A stretch of DNA of 64,000 nucleotides from Anarhynchus alexandrinus (Eukaryota > Chordata > Aves > Charadriiformes > Charadriidae), in contig VUYV01000217.1 in assembly GCA_008711295.1 (NCBI GenBank), positions 988,043 to 1,052,042 of the forward strand. Reading direction: 5' to 3'. Both the position numbers and the translations under genes were made by a program. Positions 23,533-36,581 of the stretch are shown one piece after another. Within the stretch, counting starts at the first letter, position 1; each line of letters starts with the position of its first letter. Under the pieces are notes generated by a model that saw nothing but the letters and a program-made list of their open reading frames with translations, was not told where the DNA came from and ran no database searches.

Positions 23533-24300
23533 CGGAATTACAGAATCATGTAGGCTAAAAGGACCTTCAGGAGGTCTCTAGTTCAATCTTCTGCTCAGAA
23601 CAAGGTCAACACTGACTTCAGAATTCAGGTTACTCAGGACTTTATCCTGCCAGGTCTTGAAAACCTCCAAGGATGGATTCCACAGCCTCTCAGGGAAACC
23701 TATTCTAGCGCTTCATTTTTTTCAGTTAAAAAATTTTTTCTTATATCTGGTCAGAACCTCCTCTGTTCCAGTTAAGTCCATTATCTCTTGTTCTCTTGCT
23801 GTGCACCTCAGTAATAAAATTAGCTCTGCCATCTTAATGGCCTGCTCATAAGTGTTGAAAGGTGGCTATGAGGTCCCCCTGCAGCCCTGTCTTCAGGCTG
23901 AACAAACCCAGCTGCCACAGACATTCCTCATAGGGCATGAGCTCTAGCCCCTGGACATACTTATGTACTTCTTTCTTGCACTGGGTTCCCAAAACTGAGC
24001 ACATGTGGTCAAGTAAAGGAGAATAATCACTTCTCTCAGCATACCATTAACATAGTTAACATCAAATCATAGAACACTCCCAGTTGGAAGGGGCTTCAAA
24101 AGGTCATCTGGTCCAACCTTTTGTCTTGCTAACATAGCCCAAGATGCCATTAGCTTTCATGACTACCAGGACACACTGCTGGCTCATGTTTAGCCTGCTT
24201 CGCCCCAGAACCTTTTCAGCAAAGAAAAGCTTCCCCCTGACAGTCAGTCCCTAACCCGCGGGGAGTTAGTCCACCCCACCATTGACCAGGTTGGACAGCA
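23533..24300 (-). mobile_element. CR1 LINE fragment, antisense, interrupted by a younger CR1 tail
   Basis: The left edge GAATTACAGAATCATG with AAAGGACCTTCAGGAGGT is the reverse complement of a bird-type CR1 3' end. It continues through CCACAGCCTCTCAGGGAAAC (23679), TTCAGGCTGAACAAACCCAG (23892), a GTTCCCAAAACTGAGCACA block (23986), GATGCCATTAGCTTTC (24144) and ACACTGCTGGCTCATGTTTA (24171), in CR1 order. It is less decayed than the other copies here. A second CR1 3' end (24056-24129) interrupts it. The right boundary is approximate. Confidence 0.88.
24056..24129 (-). mobile_element. Short CR1 3' tail nested inside another CR1
   Basis: AAATCATAGAACACTCCCAG, TTGGAAGGGGCTTCAAAAGG and TCATCTGGTCCAACC make a complete antisense CR1 3' end of only about 75 bases. 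It sits in the middle of the older CR1, whose sequence resumes at CATAGCCCAAGATGCC. TAACATAG occurs at 24048-24055 and again at 24130-24137, so an 8-base flanking duplication is possible, although CR1 often lacks clear target-site duplications. Confidence 0.7.
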
Positions 24301-25840
24301 GGGAGCCTTGCTCTCCTTTTTTGTACTAAGGTTTTCTTGCTGGCAGGGAGAAGGGAGCAACCATATTCTACTGAGGAGAGAACAAAAGAAAGACTGGGAC
24401 TGGGAGGAGAAATTAAAAATTCTGCCTGGTAGCCTAATAACTCTCTAGGAGCACAGAGATATCTAGGATATTTGAAAGCTGGAGAAGAGGTCACTGAGAC
24501 CTCTTTGTCATAGGAGGCATTCAAAAGTTGGAATTCTGATCTGATGAAGAAGATTGAGAGTTACAAAGAACTTGTTTGTTTGGGTGACAGCAAACTAAAT
24601 TCTGGTGAGAAAGAGGAAGACTTGGGACCAAATGAAGTAGATTAGACCTTATTAAAGAGGGCAAGGAGCAGATACATTATAAGAAGAGGAAGAGGAATGG
24701 GCTAGGGAAGGAAACTGGGACGGGTATTTAGGAAGCAGGTAGGGAGTCAGGCAATGGGCATTGCCAATAAAACGAGTGCAGAAGAGGAGTAAAAATAGGT
24801 CAGATGGGGATCTTCATGGGTAGAACAGAGATCAGGACAGTCTGAGGATCTGACATCAACTAAAAATTCTGAGATAAGACTGTTACGGTGAGCAGTGAAC
24901 CTCATGCGGGATTGACAAAGGATCTCATAACAGTGAGTGAAAATGGAGCTGAGTTAAAGGACCACCTGTGGGAAAGACATTGAACTGAGAAGGCTGTGGT
25001 AGCTTGGAAATTATAGAGAGAGGGGATCAAGTTTTGGGAAAAATGGCAGGTGATATTTGTAAAAATAAACAATGTGTGAATATATAATCAAACGCAAATC
25101 ATTATGCATATATAAAAGGCAAATTTTTTTCAAATGTTCTATTTTTTTTGAGTTCTTGGCTATGTCATTATAGCTTTTTGGTTGTATATAATTGCATATG
25201 ATTAAAGTCTATTTTTTTACTTCCACTGTATCATATACTGTTGTAAGCAGATGAGTTTACATTCCTAATAAAACTCAGAGTAACCTATTTCTCTACCTTA
25301 GTTTTATTGACAAATAATGCAATGTCAGCAGAGCTCTCTGAAGGAAACTCAGACCCTCAGAGGCTGTTCAGCCTTCGGTCTTCTTCTTAAAGCTGAGATT
25401 TTGGTCAAGGAAACACTGAAATTAGTTTTTCTCCCTTTCAATTCCCTTCAGGTGGAATTAGGAGTCAGAATCTCTGTCTTCTTGAACAGCAAAATTTGTA
25501 TAGACCGTTCACAAAGGTTACTATTTTATGCACATGAGTAATGCAGCCGCTAAGTTGAACGTGATGTTATCTCTAGAAATGTTATGCATAAGCTTTATCT
25601 TCAAAGATATTTCTGAACTTAACTTATGCATATCTTTGCACTCAAGTTTGATTTGATAACCTGTCAAGCAGATCTAATTTGTTTGTGTTTTCCTGTGCTC
25701 TTCTCCTTTCTGGGAAGTATCTTTTGCTAACCACACGTTGGTAAAATGAGTATTAAGTTTATTAGCACCATCCACAGCTCCTTAACAAGATGGAAAGAGA
25801 AAACAAAAGACTGAGAGAGGAAGAAACAGGAAAGGGGGGG
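24301..25840. other. Unannotated, purine-rich + strand
   Basis: From about 24330 to 25040 the + strand is strongly biased to A and G without a simple period. I do not recognise the source; an old LINE 5' region or an LTR remnant is possible. The rest is plain AT-rich sequence. Confidence 0.35.
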
Positions 25841-25879
25841 AAGGGAAGGGAAGGGAAGGGAAGGGAAGGGAAGGGAAGG
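25841..25879 (+). repeat. (AAGGG)n pentanucleotide microsatellite
   Basis: About eight perfect AAGGG units follow a run of seven G (25834-25840) and end in AAGGTGGGG. G-runs of three at regular spacing can form a G-quadruplex on this strand. Confidence 0.95.
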
Positions 25880-25880
25880 T

Positions 25881-26696
25881 GGGGAGGAGACGAGAGGAAA
25901 AAGAAATGGAAAATATGATCATAAACCTTTTAAAGTGTTTGGGGACTTAGAAGATTACAAAGACCATTGAAATACAGCAGCAAAATAAGGAATAAGTGCA
26001 CACCTGTAATTCGTCTTTCCCCAAAGACTGGAAAAATCAGTCTGGATGTTGAGAAGTCAGGTTATTGATTCCAAACTGTCGTCTTTTTTTTTTTTAATGT
26101 CATTTGTTTGTTTAAAACATTAACTTGCTATCATTCTATCAAAATTCTGTATATTTGTTAAAAGTATGCCACTTTGACACCTTGCAGAAGGTATAATTTG
26201 ACTACTTCATGCTCCCAATCTCCTCTGAATGGTTCTGGGTGCTTAGCTGGGTATGGTCATCTCTTGTGATTTGTCATCACCATGGGGATCCCAAGAGGCA
26301 CCACCATGATCACCAACAGAAGGAATCAGGATGAATCCTGGAACACGTAGTCCAGGCAGATACTCTGTCCTATAGAGAAGGTTGGAAGCCTGAAGCACTG
26401 ACCTGTCACTCCCATGAGGCCGCGTGTCAGTATTTCCATGCAGATATATTTTCTTTCTCAGCTGAAGTATTTTGGGTGTTGATTTTTTTCATCAAAATGT
26501 CAACATTTGATACATATAATGTCAATTTTCCAGCCATTCTACAGTAAATTGCACCCGATACAAATGTATGTGTATCTCCTCTATTTCTCCATACTAGCTG
26601 TTTTTTCAATAAGAAATTATGGAAAAAAGTGAAGATGTGTCAGAATCTATAGGCTCTAATAGTGGGATTCATCTGACCAAATACAAAAATCTATAA
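25881..26696. other. Unannotated AT-rich sequence
   Basis: No gene or repeat is recognised. Confidence 0.45.
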
Positions 26697-26893
26697 CTGA
26701 GACATCTACATCTGAGGTTGTCACCCCGGACTCTTTTCATAATCAATGGAGAGAAATAGGCACTTTTAGGGTGTGATTCATCTCATCCTGAAGTAGATGG
26801 CTAAAATAGGTCAGCTGAATCATGTTTTAAAAGCACTTATTTCTCTCCATTGTCAGTAGAGGGAATCTATGGTGACAACTTCAGACATTGACA
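26697..26893. mobile_element. Fold-back (palindromic) repeat, copy A
   Basis: The two halves are imperfect inverted repeats. ATCTGAGGTTGTCACC (26710-26725) pairs with the reverse complement of GGTGACAACTTCAGAC (26871-26886), matching 14 of 16 bases. CAATGGAGAGAAATAGGCAC (26744-26763) pairs with the arm that ends CTCTCCATTG at 26852. Even the centre is loosely symmetric (GATTCA...TGAATC). A related element lies at about 46589-46757, so this is a dispersed family. Long arms with little interior suggest a non-autonomous fold-back DNA transposon; a fragment of an internally symmetric LTR is another possibility. Confidence 0.6.
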
Positions 26894-27907
26894 GCTCAAG
26901 TTAAATAAAATTACTTATGCCTTAAGAGTCCATAGAACTGTTGTGCATAAACTTGTCCTTTTGCACCATAATTTCACCTGTTCATCTTGTTTCCAAATAT
27001 GCAATGACTTCTTCTTTTCCCCTTTCTCACTGTTAAACCAATCCTTTTACTGTCATTTTTTCCTCACTCACATTGTGTTGTGCATCCTTTTTCTATTCCC
27101 CTCATCACCATAAAATCAGGTTTTAAACCAGTAATTTCAAGCCAATATCTGAGACAAATGTGTGCCATATCACCAAAACTGTGAGATTCTGCAGTAATGC
27201 CTACCTTTCTTGTTAGCGTCACCACTAGTCTGTGATCTTTTGAAATACAAGTCCCATAACCAATTTATACCAGTTGCCTGATATAGAAGGCCAGGATCAG
27301 GCAAAAGATATTCCCATATTGTTTCCCTACATGGACTACACAGCACCCTTTCACAAACAATGTCATTTAACTTAATATCAAATTTCCAACATTCCCTGTA
27401 CCTATCTGCGCATGCCACAAATTAGAAAACTGTTCTCTTTGTCACCTTCGCTCACATAAAAAGCAAGGATTTTTCAGCAACTGCCAGCAGCTTAGGAGTG
27501 AACACTGCAAATATAAAGTCATATAAATAATAATGTTAGTAGGTGGTACAGTGAACACAACATTTCTGCATATTGCTATGCCTCAATCCTAGAAGTACAT
27601 GCCAGAGACAGTGATTTCTCTTTTGATCTCTTCTAGAAATTAAGCATGAATGAAAGTCTAAACAGTGGTTGTGGATCTTTGCATCTGTTCTATTAATTTC
27701 TCCAACATGGAGTATTGCCTTAGCAGAATCCTGAAGGAAAGTAAACTGCAATAAATCTGGCTTTCCTCTATGTAAACCCTGCAAAGGGATAGAGTGAGGG
27801 ATGGGGTATGAAATGCACTTCAATGCATCAGTAATCTGACCGGGCTAAATCTAGGGTGGAGGTCTCAGATTAACTGCCAGCTACACACTGCAGGTTTTCA
27901 AATTTTT
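26894..27907. other. Unannotated sequence
   Basis: Short - strand open frames at 27170-27418 and 27536-27823 match no family I recognise. No repeat was identified. Confidence 0.4.
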
Positions 27908-29160
27908 ATAGTGTAAAAAGCAAAAAGGAACTCTTAGATCATCTAATCTGCTTTCTTCTCGATCACAGGCACTTATCTTTCACACAGTTATCCCTACCTT
28001 GAGCCAAATAGTTTCTCTGCAGCTAAAGTATATCTTCCTGAGAGGCATCTAATCTTGATTTGAAGATCTCAGGAGATGGAAAATCCACCACTTCCCTCTA
28101 TAATGTGTTCTGATAGCTAATAGCTATCAGCATTAAAAGTGTGTGCCTTATTTCCAATTTGAATTCATCTGGCTTCAGGCTCCAGCCTTTGGTTCTTATT
28201 ATACCTTTCTCCACTAGATTACAGAGTCCTTTCATATCCATTATTTTCTGCCTGAGAAGGTATATATGCCATAAGCAAGTCACCTCTCAATCTTCTTCCT
28301 CATAAACAGAAAGATCCAACTCTTTAAATCTCTCACCAGAAGACATTTTTTTTCCCATTTTCAAAACATCTCTGCATTTCCTCTCTAACCTCTCCAGTAG
28401 CTCCACTGTGTCTTTCTGAAAATGTGGACTGCAGAGTTGCTGCAGTACTCTGGGATAGGTCTCACCAAGTTATAATAGAAAGATCAGCTCTCCTGCTCCC
28501 TCACTGACGGCTCAGCAATCTTGTTGAGGTTTTTACTATATCATCCCATTCTGAGCTACTGTTTGGTTGCTTGTCTAGTAGGAATCCTCCATATTTTTAA
28601 GTCACTGCTTTCAATTATTCCGTTTTGTGGTTTTCATCCTCATTTCTAGAAAGGTATCTTAGGATTGGGCTGTATTAAAGCACCCTATTTCTAAAAACCT
28701 AGTTTACTAAGCAATCTTTTCCATCTCCACAGTGTTCTCTTTGTTGTTTACCACTGACATCCATAAAAGCTTCCAGGAGTAATTTCATGCTAACTTCTGG
28801 ACTGTTAATAAAAAAAACTTGCCGTCGTTCCTCTTGTACCAGTTCCTGTGGAATCAGAAGAGAAACAACCCATGTCAGCTTTGCACTGTTTTGCGTAAAA
28901 GTAAGAGCAGGGGAAGGGATCTGACAAGTAACATTGTCTGGTTACATCCTATAGCATTCCGTGTATGTCAGGACTTCTCATAATTGTCATCAGTGTGCTG
29001 AACATTTATCCAGCTGCTCTTAGGAATTCTTAAATGCTGGTTATCCAGTGCTGCTGATTTCAGAATGTTAATCATTAGTTTTTGTTGTTCAGCACCCTCT
29101 TTGATTACTAATGGGGAGTCCTCTTCATTACCTTTATGTGATACAAGTACAGCTGAACGT
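27908..29160 (-). mobile_element. Old CR1/L3-like LINE fragment, antisense, about 1.25 kb
   Basis: Starting at the 3' end, GAACTCTTAGATCATCTAAT, CCACCACTTCCCTCTATAAT, a TGGCTTCAGGCTCC block, CTCTAACCTCTCCAGTAGCT and TGCAGTACTCTGGGATAGGT follow CR1 order. They continue into the ORF2-side sequence: GTTTACCACT at 28747, CAGTTCCTGTGGAATC at 28839, and a block ending TTTGATTACTAATGGGGAGT at 29119. The sequence is heavily diverged and resembles the older CR1/L3 copies seen in turtles and crocodiles. The far (5') boundary is approximate. Confidence 0.72.
28110..28130. other. Perfect 10-bp palindrome inside the CR1/L3 fragment
   Basis: CTGATAGCTA (28110-28119) and TAGCTATCAG (28121-28130) are exact reverse complements separated by one base. 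It probably arose by local templated mutation inside the fossil LINE. Confidence 0.85.
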
Positions 29161-32100
29161 TTTTTCGCCTTGGAATGGTTAATTCACCCAAAGGCATTAG
29201 TTTTGATGGATTTTAAAGTATTCAAGAATCTGGAATGAATTGGATCAACAGTTGTAAAGCAAACAAGTATGGCAGAAGTCCTGCTTTCTTACACTTTTAC
29301 ATCCATATATCAGTCACCCATGATGTGGGAAAAGAAAGCTCAAATCTCCATCTTTTTGACTGGGGATAAGAATGTGACCCTGTTCTCTTGTATCACAGGA
29401 AATGGCTTAAACGCTGAGATAAAGGAATTCTGGACTGAACCTCTTCTTCTGAAGTTACACCACCTTTTATAAGTACCTAGAGACACATTGGGCCACTGAG
29501 AACAAATGCAAATGTAATTTAAAATGTTCTTTTTCTATACACTGAAAATTTTTTAAAAAATCTGTTTGGATTTACCTGAAATGAAATATATCTCTTTGAT
29601 TGCCAAACAACAAAAAATCAATTATTCATACAACACACATATAAATACATCATTTTGCTTTTTCAGATTCAAACCAGAAATATTTATTAAGAAGTCTACT
29701 CTTTCAACATCACAGTGAGCAGTTTTACCACCTCAACTTTCTGAAAGTTCTGCAGTATATGTAGATTATTATTAAAAACACCATCCTGCTTATAGCTCTG
29801 TTTGGCCTATATTTTGCTTGGTTCCTCCAGTTGCTTATATTAATTCTCTGCACTTTATAGGTTCTACTGGAATATGCATAGCTTAGGTTTGTATCATATT
29901 TGTCAACACAAAGTTTTTCATTAATAATGTCATTTTGGGTGCTCCATCTACTCTTCAACCAAAGACAGTACTTATCCCACCCATGAGATGGAGCCCACTT
30001 TGAGCAGCTTCTTGGCCTAACAGAACGAGGTCTCAATGTCACAGTGTTCCACAACAGCGAAATCTGCATCTTCGGATGTATTGTGCAACCAAGGTTTTCT
30101 GTCTTCTGCTCTTGCTTTCGGGGTCAGAAAGATTTCCCAGAAGATCGTGTTTATTGCCTTCTTCACAACAGTGGCACCATCCTGTCGTCTGCTATTTCAT
30201 TTTATTCCAGTGAATACAGAACTATTATAAAGATTTACTGAATGAGTTCATAAAGCTTCCCAGTCTTGGTATGGTTAACTTGTGGTCTGCTCTTTAGCAA
30301 AATAACTGAAAAAAGTCCGCAGCTGGACTGAGGCAATATACAGCAGTGTTCCTAGCTAGTGTCTATACCGTTAGTTAGAAGATGTTCAGGAAGTAATCTC
30401 TTCCCCAGAGTCCAATGGCACCGGTTGGTGAGGTCTACACTGCTAAGGACTTTTGCTTTTTGGGGGCAGATTTGTCTTTGAATAGCCTTCAAACATGTTC
30501 TGCCAACAACTGAGCAGTGTAAACCTTCATCATGAGGTTTTCAGGGCCACAAAACCCCATCCACGCTGTGCCTCACAATTAACATACACACTCACAATTC
30601 ATTAAGGCCAGCAAAAATACCTAGAAGCTTACTATTTATTTAGATATCTAATCTCCTTTTTTACAGGGTGTTAACTTAGACAACTCAAAATTCAGACCCT
30701 AAATGCTTCTGCTGAACCAGCCTTGTTTTATTTGATCACCTATGCCTTAGACTCTCTAACACCCCCTTTACCCAGGGTCACGCATTTGTCTAAATACCGT
30801 TGCTGAGCTCCATCACTTCAGTGGCAGGAGAAGTCTTTGCATAGAGAAACCTGATAGGATACAACTTCGGGTTATCCTTAAAATGGGAGACTTCCAGCAG
30901 GGCCCCAGTCAAAGACACAGAGATTTGAGCCACTGCCTTTACAGCTGAGGTGCACTCATAGGGTAGGAGCAAGGATCCTCCGTAGCCGATGAATCTGGGA
31001 GCCCAGCGGAAGCGAGGAGCCTGGCATCACCACCCAGCACTGCCCAGTGGAGATTTCCTCAGCTACCTGGGAGCCACCCAGGCCGGATGCCTGAAGCTAG
31101 AGATTGTGAATGATTTCCACGCAGTGATAAAAAAGCCTGTTCAAATGCCCATTTTAACTGAAAGAAAGGCTGCACGTATCAAAGGACAATATTTAGGACA
31201 CAAAATCTCACCTTTCTCTGTTGTTATGTAATGTAATAGCCATAAACACATACACGTTTTAACTAAATAAAATGGTTATATCCCACCTTGCTTCTTACGA
31301 CGTTTATCACAAAAAGCTACTCAGTGCCGTCCAGTACTGTGTTAGGGAAATGAGAGGAGCACTTATTCCTTCACATTAGTTAACATGTCAAAAGCTTTTT
31401 ATCTCAAAGATATTAAATGGTAAGAACAGTGTGTTTCAACTTCTAAATTGTCATACATCAAAGATTTTGGAGGACTTCTTTTTTAAATTGACAGTTGTCA
31501 TTTAATATACAGTATGATCCAAAGCATATTATTTCTGAATGTTACCAGGGAGATTTCATTGGCTTTTGTGACATTTCCAGTCTTTGGCATAATTGGCTAA
31601 CAGCTTTTTTAACCTAATGTCTTTTAAGAAATAGTGTACCTGGTGGTCTGGGGTATCACATCTTCTGTTTTCTCTTTTCTTTGTTGTCCAAAAATGTTAC
31701 CGTAATGATAAAAAGTGACATTATTTTAAAAGATAAGAAACACCAAAATTATTTTCTGTCTGACCTTTACAGTTACCAGAACAAGCGGCTTCTGTTAGCA
31801 AAATAGTTCAAGCTTTTTATTACAAAGGATATTTGGCAGTATTCCATAAGAAAAAAAATACATGTAGTTCTTGTCAGGGGAAGTCATTAAGCCCTCTCTC
31901 CTTATGCCAGGCTAACATTTCAACAAAAATAAAATTCTGGATATTTTAAGATGGAGGAGGAAGTTGACTGTGAGAGGCAGGGATATTTCACATAATGCTT
32001 TTTATGAATGTACTAATGTAGTTTTATGTCTTTGACTGCACCACACTGAAGCAAATACAGTGGGTTTACCCAGGAGTTCAAGGAGATTTTGGTGACCTTC

Positions 32101-33359
32101 ATTTCCCAGCTTCACATTTATGCATTCAGAGTTTTCTTCTTCAGCCCAGTCTGTTGTGTTATTAGAACGACGCTCCTTCTTTAGGGGAGGCTGGGGGGGT
32201 AAGACAGATAAATGACTGAATGGCTCAATGTGGCTAAATCGCTTTATTTACAGTTTTTAAAATAATTTTGGCTACTCCTCAGCTGTACTTTTTTTTTCAG
32301 TTAAAGGCTTACAAATCAATTGTTAGTTCCACTCCATGTCTCTCATCGTCTATTTTACAGGTTACCACAGAACTTTAGAGGTGGAAGTGCTTGAGAATTC
32401 AAAGACATATCCAGCACAGATCCTTTTAACCACTGTTGTTGCTGCCCTGGTCCTTCAGCCCAAGTAAGGATGATATATGTCTCACTCTCGGCTCGCACGA
32501 CAAAGATATGACACTGTTGTCACTGTTTCGTAAGAAAAACTCTATGAGTCAAATTACAATAGCGACAAAAGTTAGAATAAAGCTCTCTTTCTTGTTGAAA
32601 CAGTTTGCCAGTTTACTATCTTTTGCTCAGGTGGTGGTACTGTACGTAGCCTGCAAATGGATGAAATATATTTTAGGTGTGTGAAAGAAAAAATACTGTT
32701 TAAAAACATAAGATTCCTTTAGGAAAATAATTGGAGACAGTTATAATCATTAACTCTGGAATACATAATTCTTCCCACGATTCTTAATATAAAGTGAACG
32801 CTGTTGCATGCCACAGTATTAAAGAATAGATGAGTTAAATATCTTCCTGCTTCAAAGATGCACGGCCCAAAACCTGAAAAATTACAGTATATGCAAATGA
32901 TCATAAAGGACCGACTTTACTGACCATTTCTTTGTGTTTGGGGGATAGATTTCTGCATGGCATAATATTTCCACTTGCATTGGTTTCCTGGCATGAAAAT
33001 GTTTATTGCACTCATTAGCTAAGAGGATGTCGGCACTGGTCCAATGAACACAGATCTGCCTTCTGATTTCAGCCATTAAATTGCAATGGGATTCATAGGC
33101 TTAACATTGTGGGTGTGAGAATAATAAAATGGAACTCCATCTTTAGCCCAGTTACCATGGATGCAGTTAAAGGTCATAGTGGCAGCTGCTAACTAGTTGC
33201 CTTTTTAGCTGTATTTCCCCTCCTGCTATGTGTTTTTGTGAACCTTAGTTTCTGCAGGTCTGCCTTAGAGCAATTCCGCTTCCCTAACTTGGTATGTGGG
33301 TGCCTTCCTCAACATGATGGGTGCATTCCCATAAATATGGTTGCTACGGGCATTACTTT
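29161..33359. other. Unannotated AT-rich sequence
   Basis: Open frames at 29269-29472 (+), 29725-30069 (-, 114 codons) and 30044-30241 (+) show no recognisable domain. Sequence near 31540-31660 has enhancer-like texture but no firm motif evidence. No repeat was identified. Confidence 0.35.
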
Positions 33360-33800
33360 ATTCAATTATTTGTGTTTTAATGGAAAATGAATGTAAAGAC
33401 CTGAGCAAAAATAGAAATGCAGCCTGCGCAGCATCCCAAATTATTTCTATTTTCTGCACTCTGCTTCACATTCCTAACTGGGGGGAAAAAAAAAAAAAGA
33501 AAGAAAAAAGCCCTGTATATAGTGAATTCCCATCTCCGTTTAAACTCATAATGGGTTCAGGCACTGAGGCATTCACAATGTGGAACATCAACTGCTACTT
33601 CTCCATTCGGCCCAAAGTCCTAGGAGTTAATTCTCTGTACTGCATGAAGTGTCAGTGTAATTACCGCTGATCAGCCCTATTTCTCAGCATTCTGTCCTGC
33701 TTTGAGAGGCACCCTGTTTATTGATGCACCGCCACATCATCACAGTGCTTTCATTCAGGCAAGCTGCTTAATCGAAAGGGCTTGGACAATGCAGGATTTT
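33360..33800. promoter_or_regulatory. Candidate conserved non-coding element
   Basis: This is a compact run of high-complexity sequence interrupted by an A-rich tract (33484-33508). It retains features such as CTGCGCAGC near 33423 and GCACCGCCACATC near 33726, and has no convincing coding frame. It is inferred from texture only. Confidence 0.2.
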
Positions 33801-36581
33801 CAAAGAGAAGAAGTGGAAAAAAATTAAAAGTAGCCAAGTAAAATAAAGTGAATGGTAAAGAAACCTGAAAGCTCTACAAAATATTTCCTTATGTCAACAC
33901 TTCATTTCAATGGATTTTTAAACTCCTATTCATTTCCAAAAGAAGGTACTGTGAGTCTTTTCTGTGGTGACTCAACTACGTGATCACGTCCTTTTTGAAG
34001 ATTTTTAAGAGCACAGTGCTGGAAGCCCTCCTTGAGGAACGTTTATTGTTTTTTGTTCTGTTTATACACAGGCTATGACTGTGTCAACCTTTATGAACCA
34101 CAATACAAAGAAACTTTTTTTAAGGTTTTGCCTCTCTGTTTTAAAGATACATTTATATAACTTGTCATTTCACGAAAATAAATTAAGTACTATATGAGCC
34201 AAATGTTTCAGTTCCACACAAGGGTGGCTTCTGGTTCTCTTTGGCAGGATGCCACTTTATTCATTTTTATTTCAAACACAATGTGAAACTTTTAATTTTA
34301 ATATAGTGTATAAGTACGATGGCTATAAAGCCTATACTGTGACTAATTCATGCTCCTCCTCTCCTTGCACTTCTGCGAATTTTAGAGGGTGGCAGAAAAC
34401 TACATTTCAGCTTAAATACTATCAGGCTTTATGTGTGTGTTAGAGAGAGGAGAGAGATTTATTTGGGCCAGCATTTTTATTTAGGACTCGGTGTTTTCCT
34501 TGATTAAGTTGCTTTTGGGTACTGTTCTTGCAGGTCTGTGGCTACGCAGCCGTAGTGAAAGTAACTTTTTAGTTGAGTCTGTTTTGCCTGGAGAAGTGAA
34601 ATAGATTGCCACATGGAAGAGGAAACAAACAGGTAATGACAAATACAAGTGTAAACAAACCAGTTATCTGTTTGCTGAGATTCTTTTAATGACATCACCC
34701 CCTCTGTGGCACTGCTTCATTAAAAAGCAATAATAAGTTTCATAAGTTGTTCAGCGGTGTTGTTGAAAATATCAGAATAAGACTGCTACGACTATTATAG
34801 TGTCCCGTTTTACTGTTTCCTCCACCATACTTTTAATCAGAGAATTTCTTCTTGTGCCTTGTTTACTGTTGATATTTTCTGGCTGATTGGATAGGAATGA
34901 CATTTTGACAATTTACTGTAGCAGTAAGCACTGTACAAACAAAAGGTGCTGATGAAAACTCGGAACCCATTATTATGTAAATTATGGCTGACTAACACAG
35001 ATTCCATCTCCCAGTCACCATCATTGAGACCAGTTTTACTCAATGATAATAATTTTCATGATTGCAGTCTTCAGAGAGATCAGAAATATGCTTTAGCTGT
35101 TGCATTTATCTACTGCGGGTACTTGACCCTTAATTAAATTCTGAAACTTTTTTATATAATAAAGTAAAATACAGCTGACACTTCTATTCAAACAAAGAGC
35201 ATCAAACATAGATCTACCAAATAAGATAAAGGTATTTCAGACTTACCTTGTTGTAATGCTAGTAAACACGAAGACTACAACATCTCTTGAAAGAGAGCTT
35301 AAAGTTTAAAAGAAAAAAAAAAAAGAAGCGTGCTGTTGGGCAATTTAAATGCTGCACTTCAGTGCTGTGTCTGCTGAATGCTGGGCTTGCTCTGCAGAAT
35401 GGTCTTGAACTTTATATTAAAATATGCATGACAGGAAAAAAAAACCAAACCGAATGAACCTCGAGTATATAGATGATGTTTGTCAGCTCCCATATGTTAT
35501 TGCGGTCATAAGTGCAAAAAGATTAGAAAATAAAATAATAGGTTATTTAATGTTCCCACTAACTTTCATAAGACGGTACTCTCCCAGATCTTGAAAACTG
35601 TGCTTTGTAAAACTATTCCTCCTAAAAACAGAGTAGAAGCAACTCAAGGTGCTGCACTACTGAGCTAGTGTTCCACTGCTAACAGATACAAAAATGACTA
35701 AACATCACACAAACAGAATGCTTAATCTGCGTTATGCTTATATTTATACATATATGTTCCGAAAACAAGACTGGGGAAAAGGGATACAGTGTAGGGAAGA
35801 AGGGACTGTGGCTTTGCATTTAATATTTTCATTTTTTAAGACAGCTCTGTTATCTTTTAGCACTTCTCTCCCCTCTCTCCCCCCACCCCCCCCAAGTTTT
35901 CCCCTCTCCTCACCAGTTTTTCAAACGAGAAAATGGCCATTCCAGGTAAGCAGTAACAGTCAAGCTTAAAAAGAGGTAGAGTATTATAAAAATGGAGTAT
36001 TTCTTTAGACATAGCACTTTGCTAAACTGTCAGTTCATAGAGCCAATGAGCTAAGAAAAGTAATTACTTAAGTGGATTTCATGAAGAGTAGAAAGATGAT
36101 TGTGCCACATTAAATAACAATTGTATCCTTAATGATGTGTTGGACTGTAATACAAACATCCTTCTGCCATTATATGCACTACAATATACCTTTCTAATTA
36201 CTCTGGTGGCTTCCTCTTCCTTTATTAAGATGCTATGCTTTCAGAGACTATGTAAGCATTATATGAGCTTTTTTTTTTTTTTTAAACTACAGTGAGTGCA
36301 GCTGCACGGTCATTGATAAATTGGTTATAAATTACTGACACGTTGTATATGAATGGAATCATTGTTTTATTCCTTTTCTTCCCTCCATGAAATACAATTT
36401 TTCTTAGAAGAGATATAATTAAATTCAATAAAATTACTTCTCCAGGTTTTTATTTTTATTTCTAGGTATGTAAGCAGTATAGTAATATAAGTCCAGATAA
36501 TTAATAAGGCAGATTCAAGACAACGTGGCAAACTTAAGAAACAAAGCTAGAATGGGGTAGATAATTTGGTATTATTAATTT
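33801..36581. other. Unannotated AT-rich sequence
   Basis: Simple tracts include a poly-T run near 36270-36284 and a C-rich tract at about 35877-35895. I see no gene or nameable repeat. Confidence 0.45.

Noticed and set aside
25841..25879. Direct repeats as a CRISPR-like array
   Set aside because: Units are 5 bases with no spacers, which makes this a simple microsatellite.
29269..29472. Frame containing ISIFLTGDKNVTLFSCITGNG as a decayed transposase
   Set aside because: It superficially recalls pogo/Tigger transposase spacing, but no catalytic DDE pattern or second block was found nearby.
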